64,000 nt of DNA from Tunicatimonas sp964551335 (lineage in GTDB: Bacteria; Bacteroidota; Bacteroidia; Cytophagales; Cyclobacteriaceae): positions 1 to 64,000 of the forward strand of contig CAZKCO010000024.1 of assembly GCA_964551335.1 (NCBI GenBank), in the 5' to 3' direction. Of the stretch, positions 26,399-35,298 are shown piece after piece. Under the pieces are notes generated by a model. The model searched no databases. It was not told the DNA's origin and saw only the letters and a list, made by a program, of their open reading frames with translations. The position numbers and the translations under genes are program-made. How positions within the stretch are numbered: the stretch's first letter is position 1; every line of letters starts with the position of its first letter.

Positions 26399-27445
26399 AT
26401 GATTACACTACCTTCCTACGCCCGCTGGACGATCATACTGCTCGGCATTGTACTGGTGGGGCACCTGATGGTGGTAGCCAAATTCATTCTTATCCCCCTC
26501 TGCTGGTCCCTGTTTATCGCTTTACTGCTTACGCCTCTGGTTCAGTGGCTGGAAGGTTATCGCCTTTCCCGGGGCTGGGCTATTGCCCTGATGATGCTGG
26601 TGGTTACGGCCACTATGGCGCTGGTCTTTTACATCATATCATCGCAGATTGTGGAGTTGGTATCCGAACTACCCTCCATTACGCAACAACTTGAGGCCTG
26701 GTACCACGAGCTGCGGTCGGCGGTAGAAACCTACCTGGGCGTACCCTACGGTCAGCAGCGGGCGGAGCTATTCAAAACCCTAAGCAACTACCTGGAACGA
26801 GGGATTAACACCTTGGGCAACACCCTAACGTATACGGCGAAAACCGTCACCATGCTGGGCATTATGCCGGTGTACGTTTTTCTCTTATTGTACTACCGGC
26901 AAAGCTTTGCCGTATTTATTCAGCAATTGTATCAGCACCGGCAACCTGACCGGGCGCTGGAAGTACTAGCCAAAGCCGGCACTGTAGTACAGAGCTACTT
27001 ACGCGGAATGCTGATGGTCACCCTGCTGGTAGGGCTTATGGCGTTAATAGTGTTTTTGGTATTAGGGGTGAAGTACGCGCTGGTGTTCGCCCTTTTTGTG
27101 GGTATATTCAACCTCATTCCCTACGTGGGGGTGTTTACCTCTTCCGTCGTTTCTATTCTGTACGTATTCCTGACGACCGACTCGCTCTGGTATCCCCTGC
27201 TTACACTAGTCTTATTGTGGGGCATCCAGATTCTGGAAAACAACATCATTACCCCCTATATTGTGGGCAACAAGATTAAACTAAACCCGTTGGTAGTTAT
27301 CTTGACTATTTTCGCGGGAGCAGGCATCTGGGGAGTGTCGGGTATGGTGCTGTTTATTCCAATGGTAGGCGCCCTGAAGGTGCTGCTGGACGAATCTGAG
27401 GGGACCCAGGCGTACGGCTACCTGCTGGACGCAAAAAAAGACTAA
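26399..27445 (+). CDS. AI-2E/PerM-family membrane transporter
   Basis: This 348-residue membrane protein has about eight hydrophobic segments and the family layout: two N-terminal helices, a soluble stretch (~80-145), then helices rich in Gly/Pro. The region FALFVGIFNLIPYVGVFTSS and the later ILENNIITPYIVG are typical of the AI-2E exporter (PerM, YhhT, TqsA) family. Members export autoinducer-2 or act as Na+/H+ antiporters, so the substrate is not determinable. The stop codon overlaps the convergent Usp gene by 4 bp, leaving no room for a separate terminator. It ends the bactofilin-Usp-PerM run. Confidence 0.85.
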   Translation: MITLPSYARWTIILLGIVLVGHLMVVAKFILIPLCWSLFIALLLTPLVQWLEGYRLSRGWAIALMMLVVTATMALVFYIISSQIVELVSELPSITQQLEAWYHELRSAVETYLGVPYGQQRAELFKTLSNYLERGINTLGNTLTYTAKTVTMLGIMPVYVFLLLYYRQSFAVFIQQLYQHRQPDRALEVLAKAGTVVQSYLRGMLMVTLLVGLMALIVFLVLGVKYALVFALFVGIFNLIPYVGVFTSSVVSILYVFLTTDSLWYPLLTLVLLWGIQILENNIITPYIVGNKIKLNPLVVILTIFAGAGIWGVSGMVLFIPMVGALKVLLDESEGTQAYGYLLDAKKD

Positions 27446-28290
27446 GAAGATGCTGCTGATATACTCATGGTCCAAACCGGGTATTTCGCATGATTGGCCA
27501 GGTCTTCGGCAATACTTCCCCCGAGCAAATGCATTAATCCCCGCCGGGCGTTGGTTGCCAACGCGATCAGGTCGGCGCCGGTTTCATCGGCGAAATGGAT
27601 GATTCCTTCTTCTTCCCGGATATCACTAAAAGTATTCAAGGTGTAATTTTTCAGGCGGCAGGCTTTAGCCAGACTTTTCAGTTGTTCTCTCACCGATGGG
27701 TCATCCAGAAAGTTACTAACAGTATTAACCCGCACCAGGTGAAGTTGCGCGTCAAACATTCGTTGCAGCTTGGCTAAAGTCCGGATCACGGGTTTTTCTT
27801 TTTCTTGCAAAGCCGTGGCGTACACAATATGTTTGATATCCGAGAGATCAGTTTTTTCCTTAATGATCAGTACCGGACTGGGTGAGAAACGCACCATTCG
27901 CTCGGCATTAGAGCCGATGAGCATTTCCTGGGTGCCGCTGATCCCCTTGGAACCCATCACCACCAAATCTACTTTTTTTGCTACCAGCGCTCGCACGATA
28001 CTTTGGTAGGGGTTACCCACTTGAACCTCGTAGGTGATCCGTACATCCGCCAGTTCTTTACTATCGGCAATATCTTTCAACCGCTCTTCGGTTTCTTCTT
28101 TAGCCCGCTGTAAGAACCCTCCCGGAACAATTTCTATGGGGCTTACGGGCGCCTCCTCATCGGCCAGTGGAAAATCCAGTACGTGTACCAGATGAATTGT
28201 AGCATTTTTCTGTAGTGCCAATTGATAAGCGCTCTGAAGAGCGTAATTTGCCTGAGGTGAAAAATCAGTAGGGACAAGTAGCTTTTTCAT
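27442..28290 (-). CDS. universal stress protein, tandem UspA domains
   Basis: This 282-residue protein has two UspA domains. The first (~1-150) carries the nucleotide loop VMGSKGISGTQEMLIGSNAE followed by the Ser/Pro-rich strand PSPVLIIKE. The second (~155-282) ends with ALATNARRGLMHLLGGSIAE, also close to the consensus, so both halves may bind nucleotide. It lies 8 bp downstream of the 84-residue HMA-like gene, which in turn lies 6 bp downstream of another Usp. The three form an operon read leftwards from the box at 29461. Confidence 0.88.
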   Translation of the reverse strand: MKKLLVPTDFSPQANYALQSAYQLALQKNATIHLVHVLDFPLADEEAPVSPIEIVPGGFLQRAKEETEERLKDIADSKELADVRITYEVQVGNPYQSIVRALVAKKVDLVVMGSKGISGTQEMLIGSNAERMVRFSPSPVLIIKEKTDLSDIKHIVYATALQEKEKPVIRTLAKLQRMFDAQLHLVRVNTVSNFLDDPSVREQLKSLAKACRLKNYTLNTFSDIREEEGIIHFADETGADLIALATNARRGLMHLLGGSIAEDLANHAKYPVWTMSISAASS

Positions 28291-28298
28291 GGGGTTAA

Positions 28299-28553
28299 TT
28301 AGAGTATGAGAAAATGTTTAGGTTGAATCTGGTATCCTAGGGTAGCGGCCGCTTGCTGCACACGCTCATCCGAAAGCTTGCCGTCGGTAAGCAGAGCCAT
28401 CTCCGGGGGCGATAGCTGATCATCGTACAGCACGTCTTCTACACCTTCTAATTCCACTAAAACCGCCTTTACCTTTTCAAAGTCCAGCAGGTTTTTGGTA
28501 TTGATGGTGTATACCTGCTTGTATTTTCCGGGAATATTCGGGTTATCGTTCAT
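28299..28553 (-). CDS. small HMA-like protein without the CxxC metal site
   Basis: An 84-residue protein with a beta-alpha-beta pattern typical of heavy-metal-associated domains: YKQVYTINTKNLLDFEKVKA, a VEGVEDVLYD-type turn (here LEGVEDVLYDDQ), then a second half with ALLTDGKLSDERVQQAA and a final strand GYQIQP. The metal-binding CxxC loop is absent; the loop reads TKNLLD. Copper transport is therefore unlikely, and a protein-protein or small-ligand role is more plausible. It is sandwiched between two Usp genes with gaps of 6 and 8 bp, so its product probably works with them. Confidence 0.65.
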   Translation of the reverse strand: MNDNPNIPGKYKQVYTINTKNLLDFEKVKAVLVELEGVEDVLYDDQLSPPEMALLTDGKLSDERVQQAAATLGYQIQPKHFLIL

Positions 28554-28559
28554 GACAGC

Positions 28560-29408
28560 TTATTTTTCGTGAATTGAAAGTATAGGAAGTGGTGCGTGGG
28601 TGGCCAGTTTTTTGGTAACGCTTTGGTGAAACAGGCTTTCCAGTGCGGCATGGTGGCGGGGTATCACCACCAGCAAATCGGCGGGGTACTTGGCCAGGTA
28701 CTGTTCTATACCCCGGGCCGGCAACTTATCTTCCACAAAATGATAAGTATGCGGTATATCCTCCAGAAAATGATCCAAGTTGAGAGCCTCCTCAGCCTGT
28801 TCTACCCCTACCTGCGAAGGGTTGGGGTGTACGTGGATAAGGTGAACCGTAGCCCGCCACAGCTGCGCCAGGCGTCGGAAGATACGCAAATACGAAGTGT
28901 CTTCGTTGGTTTCCAGGTCGGTGGCAAAGGCAATATGCTGAGGGTGAAAAACCTCGGCAGTACGAGGTACAGCCAGTACGGGACAAGCCGCATGCCGCAT
29001 CACTTGCAGCGTGGTGCTACCCAGCCAGTTAGCAGCGGCATTGGCTCCCCGCACTCCCATCACCACCAGTTCTACGTTTTCTTCCTCCATTACTTCTTTG
29101 ATACCCTCGTAGGGCATAGACAGGCGGGTGATCACGCGGTGGGGCAGCGACTGTATTTCGGGAATAGTACCAATCAGTTTATGGATTTTCTCCAGGGTTA
29201 ATTGTTCTTCCCGCTCAATCATGGGTGAAGTAGCAAAAAAGCTGGTATCGCCCGCAATGGGTACGTGGTACACATGAAATATCAGTAACTCCAGCGTGGC
29301 AGTCTTGGGGTCGGTCTCATTAAGCTGCAGCAATTTTGCCAGAGAGGTAGCATAACGCAATGCCTGCTCGGCGTCGGGAGAAAAATCAATCGGAACGAGA
29401 ATTTTCAT
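28560..29408 (-). CDS. universal stress protein, tandem UspA domains
   Basis: This 282-residue protein has a canonical first UspA domain with the loop VMGVRGANAAANWLGSTTLQ (G-2x-G-9x-G-S) and a degenerate second domain ending in LLVVIPRHHAALESLFHQS. It is close in plan to the Usp at 25573-26376. It is the first gene of a leftward operon that continues with the HMA-like protein and another Usp. A TGAC-N4-GTCA palindrome lies 52 bp upstream of its start and is shared with the divergent phosphate-type transporter gene. Confidence 0.88.
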   Translation of the reverse strand: MKILVPIDFSPDAEQALRYATSLAKLLQLNETDPKTATLELLIFHVYHVPIAGDTSFFATSPMIEREEQLTLEKIHKLIGTIPEIQSLPHRVITRLSMPYEGIKEVMEEENVELVVMGVRGANAAANWLGSTTLQVMRHAACPVLAVPRTAEVFHPQHIAFATDLETNEDTSYLRIFRRLAQLWRATVHLIHVHPNPSQVGVEQAEEALNLDHFLEDIPHTYHFVEDKLPARGIEQYLAKYPADLLVVIPRHHAALESLFHQSVTKKLATHAPLPILSIHEK

Positions 29409-29460
29409 GAGTTTGCTATTTTTTATGCTTTAATCACGTCACTAACTTAGGAAAAAACAA

Positions 29461-29472
29461 TGACGTATGTCA
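29461..29472. promoter_or_regulatory. Crp/Fnr-type box (TGACGTATGTCA)
   Basis: TGAC and GTCA arms form a perfect dyad around GTAT. The box is 52 bp upstream of the leftward Usp operon and 60 bp upstream of the rightward Na/Pi transporter, so it could serve either or both. Confidence 0.55.
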
Positions 29473-29532
29473 GCTACAATGATGATGTTCGATAGCTAAG
29501 GATCAAATCTAAAACCCTTATCTTGCGGTATA

Positions 29533-31230
29533 ATGGCCACCGTTGATTTATGGAAGATGGCCGGCGGGCTGGGCCTGTTTCTGTTTGCTATGTACCAAAT
29601 GGAAGATGCTATCACCGCCCTGGCCGGACGCACATTTAAGTTATTTCTGAAGCATCGCACCAGACACCCTCTGTCGGGTTTGATAATCGGAGTACTACTG
29701 ACCGCTATTCTCCAGAGCAGTTCGGCAGTATCGCTACTCCTTCTTGCTTTTGTAGGGTCGGGCATTATCGGCATGAAGCGGGCCTTACCCGTAATATTCG
29801 GCTCAAACCTGGGTACTACCGCTACTGGGTGGCTCGTAGCCACGGTAGGGTTTAAACTGCCTATTGACAACTTTGCACTGCCGCTGGTGGGCATTGGTGG
29901 CTTGTTGCTGTTTTTCTTCCGAGACTTTCCCCGCTACTACCATGCCGGTCGCTTTACGCTAAGTTTCGGGCTTATCTTTCTGGGCCTACAGTACATGAAG
30001 GTAAGCATAGAGTCGCTCACCCAAACGCTGGAGTTGGCGCAATTTGTTGACTACGGACTGTTTGTTTTCCTTATTATTGGCTTCATATTAACCGCACTGA
30101 TCCAGTCCAGTTCGGCGGTCATAGTGATTGCGCTGAGTGCGCTGCACACCGGATTGATTGCGTTGCCCATGGCGGCAGCCATCGTGGTAGGATCAAATGT
30201 AGGTACCACGCTCACTATATTTCTGGGGTCGCTGGGGGGCATTCCGGCCAAAAAACAGGTTGCTTTCGCCCACTTTCTGTTCAATGTAATCACGGCTGGT
30301 TTATCGTTTCTGGTATTGAATTGGCTACTGCAACTGATCACCGAAGGATGGGGATTGCGCGACCCTTTATTCGCGCTGGTGGCATTTCATACTGTGTTAA
30401 ACCTGCTGGGAGTAATTGTTTTTTTACCCTTCACTCCGATGCTGGCCCGGGTTCTGGAAAAGATGTTTGTGGCAAAAAGAGTTACTATCAATCAGTATAT
30501 CCATTTGGTCACTGCCGAAGTACCCGAAGCCGCTTTAGAAGCTCTACGGAGAGAAACCCGGCGGCTGTTGTTAATCGGCATTTTTCTCAACTTAAAAGCG
30601 CTTCGCCTCACCAACAAAGGACTAAATCAACATTTGGCCCAAACAGAAACTAACACTTCTACCAAGATCTACCGCCTGCACTATCGAGAGATTTACCAGC
30701 AAGTAAAACAACTAGAGGGAGAGATGCTCCGCTACCAGGTGGTGATTCAGGAGCAGTCGCTCTCTCCGACCGAAACCCGACAATTAAACCAGTTGTCTCA
30801 GGCCATCCAAAATATATCGCATTCAGTAAAGGGGCTTAAGGACGTAGAACACAATCTGCGAGACTTTGAGATTAGGACTAAAAAATACTATCAACACCTA
30901 CTGAGCCGCTTCCGGGACAGTACTCAGCAATTCTACGAAGCCCTGACTGAACTATGGCTAACCGAAGGCGGAAAATCGTTTGAGGAGCTAAGCAGCTTGA
31001 CGGTGATGATTCAGCAGAACTATGAGCAACTGCTAAGCGATATCTACCAGACCACTGATAAAAAATCACTGGATGAGATAAGCTTGTCTACTTTGGCTAA
31101 CGTAAACCGTGAGCTCTACTCATCGCATAAAGCTATTTTACTGGCTACCACCAATTTGTTAGGTTTTCCTTCTCACGATGTATCAGCGCTGAAACCCACT
31201 TTGGTAACGGCAGAAGAAAATAGCGTGTAG
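29533..31230 (+). CDS. Na+/phosphate cotransporter-type protein (NptA/PhoU fusion)
   Basis: This 565-residue protein's N-terminal ~310 residues form the Na/Pi cotransporter core. It has the duplicated signature QSSSAV (ILQSSSAVSLLLL near 57, LIQSSSAVIVIAL near 190) and the matching GSNLGTT / GSNVGTT loops. The C-terminal ~230 residues are helical and charged, with a PhoU-like pattern. The family moves phosphate with sodium across the inner membrane, and the PhoU-like tail is thought to regulate this. It is divergent from the Usp operon, sharing a 124-bp region with one Crp/Fnr-type box. Other QSSS-family members transport different anions, so the substrate is probable rather than certain. Confidence 0.85.
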   Translation: MATVDLWKMAGGLGLFLFAMYQMEDAITALAGRTFKLFLKHRTRHPLSGLIIGVLLTAILQSSSAVSLLLLAFVGSGIIGMKRALPVIFGSNLGTTATGWLVATVGFKLPIDNFALPLVGIGGLLLFFFRDFPRYYHAGRFTLSFGLIFLGLQYMKVSIESLTQTLELAQFVDYGLFVFLIIGFILTALIQSSSAVIVIALSALHTGLIALPMAAAIVVGSNVGTTLTIFLGSLGGIPAKKQVAFAHFLFNVITAGLSFLVLNWLLQLITEGWGLRDPLFALVAFHTVLNLLGVIVFLPFTPMLARVLEKMFVAKRVTINQYIHLVTAEVPEAALEALRRETRRLLLIGIFLNLKALRLTNKGLNQHLAQTETNTSTKIYRLHYREIYQQVKQLEGEMLRYQVVIQEQSLSPTETRQLNQLSQAIQNISHSVKGLKDVEHNLRDFEIRTKKYYQHLLSRFRDSTQQFYEALTELWLTEGGKSFEELSSLTVMIQQNYEQLLSDIYQTTDKKSLDEISLSTLANVNRELYSSHKAILLATTNLLGFPSHDVSALKPTLVTAEENSV

Positions 31231-31315
31231 GCAACAGACTTTTTCTTACATAACGGAGAACCAACATCTGTTTCTGCACCTTATTGTCTCTAAACTTCAT
31301 CGTTGCGGAGAGGAT

Positions 31316-31927
31316 TCATTCCCTCAACTTCTTCCAGTAAGGATCTATCCGACGGCGGTTTTTGGTATGCAAATAAAGGAAGACTGGATCCTGAACCAGT
31401 AAAAAAGCGCCCTGCATAACTACCGAAATACCAAAACCCCGCCACAGCTCAGGATAAGCAACTCCAGCAGCCAGTCCTCGCTGATAAAGCGCTATACCGC
31501 TGACCACAAAGGCAATGTCCAACCCAATGTTGAGAAACAGCATATTCTCGGCGTGCCGCTGCCGGCTCATTTGCTCCAGCAGAGTCTGCGGACGGCTGAA
31601 CACTTGGTTGTGGTGAAAATAGATGAAAGTAGCTACCCCGGCATTCACCAGTCCCCAACTGCCGTTCATGGCGTGAAAGTAATAATACCACTGCTCCGTA
31701 GTGAAGATCAGCACACTCCCGGAGACCAGGTTAACCCCCGCCCAAGCCGCCAGCACCTTGCCCTGAGCGGTTTTTAGCTGCTTCATTCGCTGGTCGAAAG
31801 CTAAGCAGGCATCGGTCTGAGCCTGCACCAACATCATCAGAGCGAATAGACTCGTTCCTAGTACGGGGTACAGATGGGGTTCTAAATCAGGAAAACAGCT
31901 GCCGGAGACCACTTCCAAAACAAGCAT
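31316..31927 (-). CDS. multi-helix membrane protein, DUF6992-like
   Basis: This 203-residue protein has about five hydrophobic segments. The motif WAGVNLVSGSVLIF is followed by FHAMNGSWGLVNAGVA, and then by ENMLFLNIGLDIAFVVSGIAL. These G/N-containing helices match a family of small Bacteroidota membrane proteins I know as DUF6992, whose function is unknown. It may carry additional N-terminal residues, but no better start is seen. Its upstream neighbour on the same strand is the 60-residue membrane protein 46 bp away, with which it may be co-transcribed. Confidence 0.65.
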   Translation of the reverse strand: MLVLEVVSGSCFPDLEPHLYPVLGTSLFALMMLVQAQTDACLAFDQRMKQLKTAQGKVLAAWAGVNLVSGSVLIFTTEQWYYYFHAMNGSWGLVNAGVATFIYFHHNQVFSRPQTLLEQMSRQRHAENMLFLNIGLDIAFVVSGIALYQRGLAAGVAYPELWRGFGISVVMQGAFLLVQDPVFLYLHTKNRRRIDPYWKKLRE

Positions 31928-31973
31928 GGTGTTGATGCTATTCTGACAAGTTAAAACGATTTAGCGTACTTGC

Positions 31974-32156
31974 CTACTGCGCCAGATATTTAAATGCTTC
32001 GTAAATGAGAAAAGCGGGCCACACAATGGCTTTGAGCAGTCCCCACACTCCCATCCAGAAGCTCTCGGCGTGCATGATGAAGTAAACGGCAGCTCCAACC
32101 AAGCCTAGTCCGTAGATTGGGTTGGAGGATGCGTGGCTCTGAACTTTTTCTTTCAT
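31974..32156 (-). CDS. 60-residue single-helix membrane protein
   Basis: With the start at 32156 (MKEKVQSHASS) the product has 60 residues. A Gly-rich hydrophobic part, GLGLVGAAVYFIMHAESFWM, runs into GLLKAIVWPAFLIYEAFKYL, so there are one or two membrane helices. An in-frame ATG at 32183 exists, but 32156 follows a better spacing and starts with a charged N-terminus. A Crp/Fnr-type box is 46 bp upstream of this start, which supports both the gene and the start. Similar small proteins sit beside Usp and stress genes in Bacteroidota. Function is unknown. Confidence 0.6.
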   Translation of the reverse strand: MKEKVQSHASSNPIYGLGLVGAAVYFIMHAESFWMGVWGLLKAIVWPAFLIYEAFKYLAQ

Positions 32157-32202
32157 GGTATCTTTTTGCCGCAAATTTGGCAATTTGGTTTGTGTCGGGC
32201 AA

Positions 32203-32214
32203 TGATGCAGATCA
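32203..32214. promoter_or_regulatory. Crp/Fnr-type box (TGATGCAGATCA)
   Basis: TGAT and ATCA arms around GCAG, with A and T completing a 14-bp dyad, 46 bp upstream of the small membrane protein start at 32156. Confidence 0.5.
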
Positions 32215-32236
32215 TTTTAGAAAACCTCTTTATAAT

Positions 32237-33052
32237 TTAAATAATGTCATCCACGTTTTCTACTATTTCCTGAAGCCGATAAACGAATCGGGCGGCAGGC
32301 GCTCCGTCTACAATATCGTGATTAAAGATTACGGTCATATGCAGAAATTCCCGGGCAACAATAGCTTGATCAATTACGGCCGGCCGCTCAGCGATACTTC
32401 CAATCGCAAAAGAAACTGCTCGAGACCCCGCCATATAGGGGATTGCATACCCTTTTATTGTATCAGACGAACCTACAGAAGTGATGAACGTAGTTCCTGT
32501 CATCTTTTTAATACGAGATGGGTTATTGGCTACATTTTTTAGCACTTGCTCTCTTATCCACTTCGGCATAAGAAAAAGAGTCTTCATAAACCGAATAGCC
32601 ATAGCATCCTCAATACTCGCTACGTTGGTAGCTCTATGCCGGTCTCTAGCAGCTTTAATCTCCCGGTAAATTTCTTCTACAGTTTTTTCCGAGGCCTGAC
32701 GAACTGAGACCTGACGAGGAAACTTCCCTTGAGGAGTGTCCAGCTCTATGGGAAAGTTGACATCTACATCGTAGTACTCCACAATCTTTCTCCCAACCCG
32801 AGTCGCATTAAAACTTGGATATTCAGATAGTGTTTGGGCGATACACTTTACCATAAACGAGAAAAAGGACATTTCTTTACCGGCCCTCTTCTGCTTATTT
32901 AGTAGGTAGCGCGCATGAGTTACATCCAGTTCTACCAAAGCCATCATGTTATGTCCCTGAGGAAGCGCATCAAAGCTGTCCATAGCTATCCGGCGAAAAA
33001 AGGGTAGCTTCTTAACTTTGTAATCCGAATGGGTTTTAGAAGAAAACAACAT
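32237..33052 (-). CDS. 2-oxoacid dehydrogenase E2-type acyltransferase domain protein
   Basis: This 271-residue protein has the chloramphenicol acetyltransferase/E2 catalytic fold and no lipoyl or peripheral-subunit-binding domain. The catalytic HxxxDG motif is present near the C-terminus as FNHDIVDGAPAARF. Other family features are the early RVAMDSFDAL-like region (here RIAMDSFDALP), SFFSFMVKC and TSVGSS. Stand-alone members occur in several bacteria and presumably acylate a small molecule or protein. No E1 or E3 genes are nearby, so it is unlikely to be part of a classical dehydrogenase complex here. The neighbouring small membrane protein and alcohol dehydrogenase give no direct hint of substrate. 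Confidence 0.82.
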   Translation of the reverse strand: MLFSSKTHSDYKVKKLPFFRRIAMDSFDALPQGHNMMALVELDVTHARYLLNKQKRAGKEMSFFSFMVKCIAQTLSEYPSFNATRVGRKIVEYYDVDVNFPIELDTPQGKFPRQVSVRQASEKTVEEIYREIKAARDRHRATNVASIEDAMAIRFMKTLFLMPKWIREQVLKNVANNPSRIKKMTGTTFITSVGSSDTIKGYAIPYMAGSRAVSFAIGSIAERPAVIDQAIVAREFLHMTVIFNHDIVDGAPAARFVYRLQEIVENVDDII

Positions 33053-33134
33053 ACTTAGAGTACATTATCCGTAGAAATTTGGAAAGAACAATTGCTCAAG
33101 TAATTCATGGTTTTGGCCGGGGCGCTTACTCAAT

Positions 33135-34169
33135 TTAACCGGATGCTACCCGCAATACTTTGGCCCCGCGTATCGCTCGATCCTGTAAGGCGTGCAGGGC
33201 TTCGTTGGCTTCATCCAGCGGATATTCCTGTACCTCAGGCTGGATAGGAATTTGAGCGGCTAATCGCAAAAAGTCCTGTACATCGCGCCGGGTAATGTTG
33301 GCTACACTTTTAATTTCTTTTTCCATCCAGAGGTGGTCGGGATAGCTCAGTTGCTGTAAGTAATCCTGATCCCGATGCTCCTTTCGGATAGCATTAATGA
33401 CCAGCCTCCCGCCAGGTTTTAGGCAATTAAGTGCTTCTACCACCGGCTTCCAGGCCGGAGTGGTATCAATAATGGCATCCAGCAATTCAGGAGGAGTGGC
33501 TTCAGTATCTCCCGCCCAAACCGCTCCTAATGAGCGGGCAAAGGTCTGCTCCGACTCGCTTCGGGCAAATACGTATACCTGCGTTTCGGGAAACTGCTGC
33601 TGTACTACTTTCATTACCAAATGGCCGGACGCCCCAAAGCCGGTGAGTCCTAACCGCTGTCCGTTCCGCAATTGAGTTAAGCGCAACGACCGGTATCCAA
33701 TGGCTCCAGCACAGAGCAGCGGCGCAGCATGCTGGTCGGTGAGTTCGGAGGGAATGGCGTAAGCAAAAGCTTCCGGCACGGTCATATACTCAGCGTAGCC
33801 TCCGTTAGCATCGCGGCCGGTAGCCCGGAATTCAGCGCAGAGGTTTTCCTGACCGGACTGGCAGTATTCACAGTGGCCACAGGCCGAAAATATCCAGGCC
33901 ACCCCTACCCGATCACCGGGCTGAAACCGGGTGGTTTCACTACCGGCTTCTTCTACTCTTCCCACCACCTGATGGCCCAGTACGATGGGTAGCTCAGGCG
34001 GAGGAGTACGTCCCTCAATTTCATCCAGTTCGGTATGGCATACCCCGCAGACCGATACCCGGATTAAGAGTTCATCGGCGACCGGAGTCGGAACCGGTAG
34101 CTGCACTAACTGCAGTGGGTTAGGATGATCGCGCAAGCTCCCTAGTCGCGGCAATTGCATGGCTTTCAT
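33135..34169 (-). CDS. zinc-dependent alcohol dehydrogenase
   Basis: This 344-residue medium-chain dehydrogenase has a catalytic zinc site in VCGVCHTELDE (C44) with GHQVVGRVEEAG downstream. The structural zinc site CGHCEYCQSGQENLC and the Rossmann motif LTGFGASGHL are also present. It should oxidise alcohols or reduce aldehydes with NAD(P). The sequence is close to AdhA-type 'zinc-binding alcohol dehydrogenase family' proteins often co-located with Usp genes. A Crp/Fnr-type box lies 35 bp upstream, consistent with a role in fermentation or low oxygen; that role is inference. Confidence 0.88.
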   Translation of the reverse strand: MKAMQLPRLGSLRDHPNPLQLVQLPVPTPVADELLIRVSVCGVCHTELDEIEGRTPPPELPIVLGHQVVGRVEEAGSETTRFQPGDRVGVAWIFSACGHCEYCQSGQENLCAEFRATGRDANGGYAEYMTVPEAFAYAIPSELTDQHAAPLLCAGAIGYRSLRLTQLRNGQRLGLTGFGASGHLVMKVVQQQFPETQVYVFARSESEQTFARSLGAVWAGDTEATPPELLDAIIDTTPAWKPVVEALNCLKPGGRLVINAIRKEHRDQDYLQQLSYPDHLWMEKEIKSVANITRRDVQDFLRLAAQIPIQPEVQEYPLDEANEALHALQDRAIRGAKVLRVASG

Positions 34170-34204
34170 ACCAGCAAGAAATACAGAATAAAGTAGAAAA
34201 GAAA

Positions 34205-34216
34205 TGACCTGAATCA
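34205..34216. promoter_or_regulatory. Crp/Fnr-type box (TGACCTGAATCA)
   Basis: TGAC and ATCA arms around CTGA, 35 bp upstream of the alcohol dehydrogenase start at 34169 and 145 bp from the divergent DUF2383 gene. The less symmetrical core makes it one of the weaker members. Confidence 0.4.
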
Positions 34217-34361
34217 GCCTTTCAACTGAAGGGCAATATGTTTGATTAATGCGCCTTCGGTTAGGATGAATAATTGCCGTTCACAGTAAGAACTTTTTAA
34301 GATACACTACGTTTGATCATTCACTATTTTATTTTTTTAGTCTCTTTAATTTTTTCAACCT

Positions 34362-34829
34362 ATGGAAACAAGTCAAAAAATTATTCGGGTGCTGAATGAG
34401 CTATTGGAAAAAAATTTAGACGCCATTCAGGGCTACGCGGAAGTAGCGGATCAGGAAATTTCTGCTGGGCTTCGGGCTTACTTCAGGCGTGGCATGAGCA
34501 TGCGGGAGCAGTTTGCTGAAGAACTGGAGAGTGAAATTGTTGACTTTGGCGGTGAGCCGGTAACGGAAACCAGCCTAGCCAGTAAACTGCACCGGGCGTG
34601 GATCAATCTTAAAGCGGCCTGGTCGGATCGGGAAGAACTGGCCGTAATTGCCGAGTGTATCCGGGGGGAAAAAGCTTCGTTGCGTGACTACAGCAAGGCA
34701 TTGGAAACTTTTGATTTACCAGTAGCCACGGAAATACTACTGCTTGAACACCAGGGTAACATCAGGCAGATGGTGGAAGAGCTGGAAGATATGGAATCTG
34801 CCTCGGAAGACTACTTACTGTACGATTAA
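34362..34829 (+). CDS. DUF2383/PA2169-family four-helix-bundle protein
   Basis: A 155-residue, wholly helical and acidic protein. Its opening, IIRVLNELLEKNLDAIQGYA, followed by spaced Glu/His residues, fits the PA2169 family (DUF2383), a ferritin-like four-helix bundle. The family is linked to stress and stationary phase, and metal binding has been suggested from the fold. It is divergent from the alcohol dehydrogenase, with 192 bp between them. It stands alone, as the next gene starts 470 bp downstream. Function is unproven. Confidence 0.75.
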   Translation: METSQKIIRVLNELLEKNLDAIQGYAEVADQEISAGLRAYFRRGMSMREQFAEELESEIVDFGGEPVTETSLASKLHRAWINLKAAWSDREELAVIAECIRGEKASLRDYSKALETFDLPVATEILLLEHQGNIRQMVEELEDMESASEDYLLYD

Positions 34830-35298
34830 GTCACTAAGTACCGCCCCCTATTTACCCTGTAGCAATCTTTCTGTCTGGCTATGAGTAGCTCATAACCAGA
34901 TGGTACGATCCGTCCTTTTCGGACGAGGTTTGGTTTACATGCCGCATATAGGCATACTATCATCGTTGCCTGAAGTATGAATCCTATTTGTACTCGGTGT
35001 GGGGGTTAAATCTGAGGTATAGTTTTCCCGTTTGTATCCTCACTTTGTGGTTATCTGTCCTCAATAATCCCAAAAAATGACCGCAAAACAGGACCACCGG
35101 CACTGGCACTGTTTTGGTAATTTTATAACACGAGGAGAGGTTATAAAACGGTCTGGTGAACACCATTTTTTGGATCGGTATACATTTTTTCAACTTTATA
35201 TTTATTTACTATGAGGGGTAGCTTCCGCTGGGGGGGCTACCTCTCTTCTGTCCCAGCAAATCATTTCATCACTACCTTCAATCTAATTCGCCTTCGCT
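34830..35298. other. intergenic region, no gene seen
   Basis: The 469 bp hold no convincing coding frame. Two small hairpins are visible: CGTCC-ttttc-GGACG near 34907, and a longer one (GAGGGGTAGC 35213-35222 with GCTACCTCTC 35236-35245, one wobble) 53 bp upstream of the bestrophin start, which may be a leader structure. Neither has a T run. Confidence 0.4.

Noticed and set aside
34984..35193. 69-codon minus-strand frame after the DUF2383 gene
   Set aside because: It has a Cys/Phe-rich low-quality composition, no neighbours and no recognisable domain.
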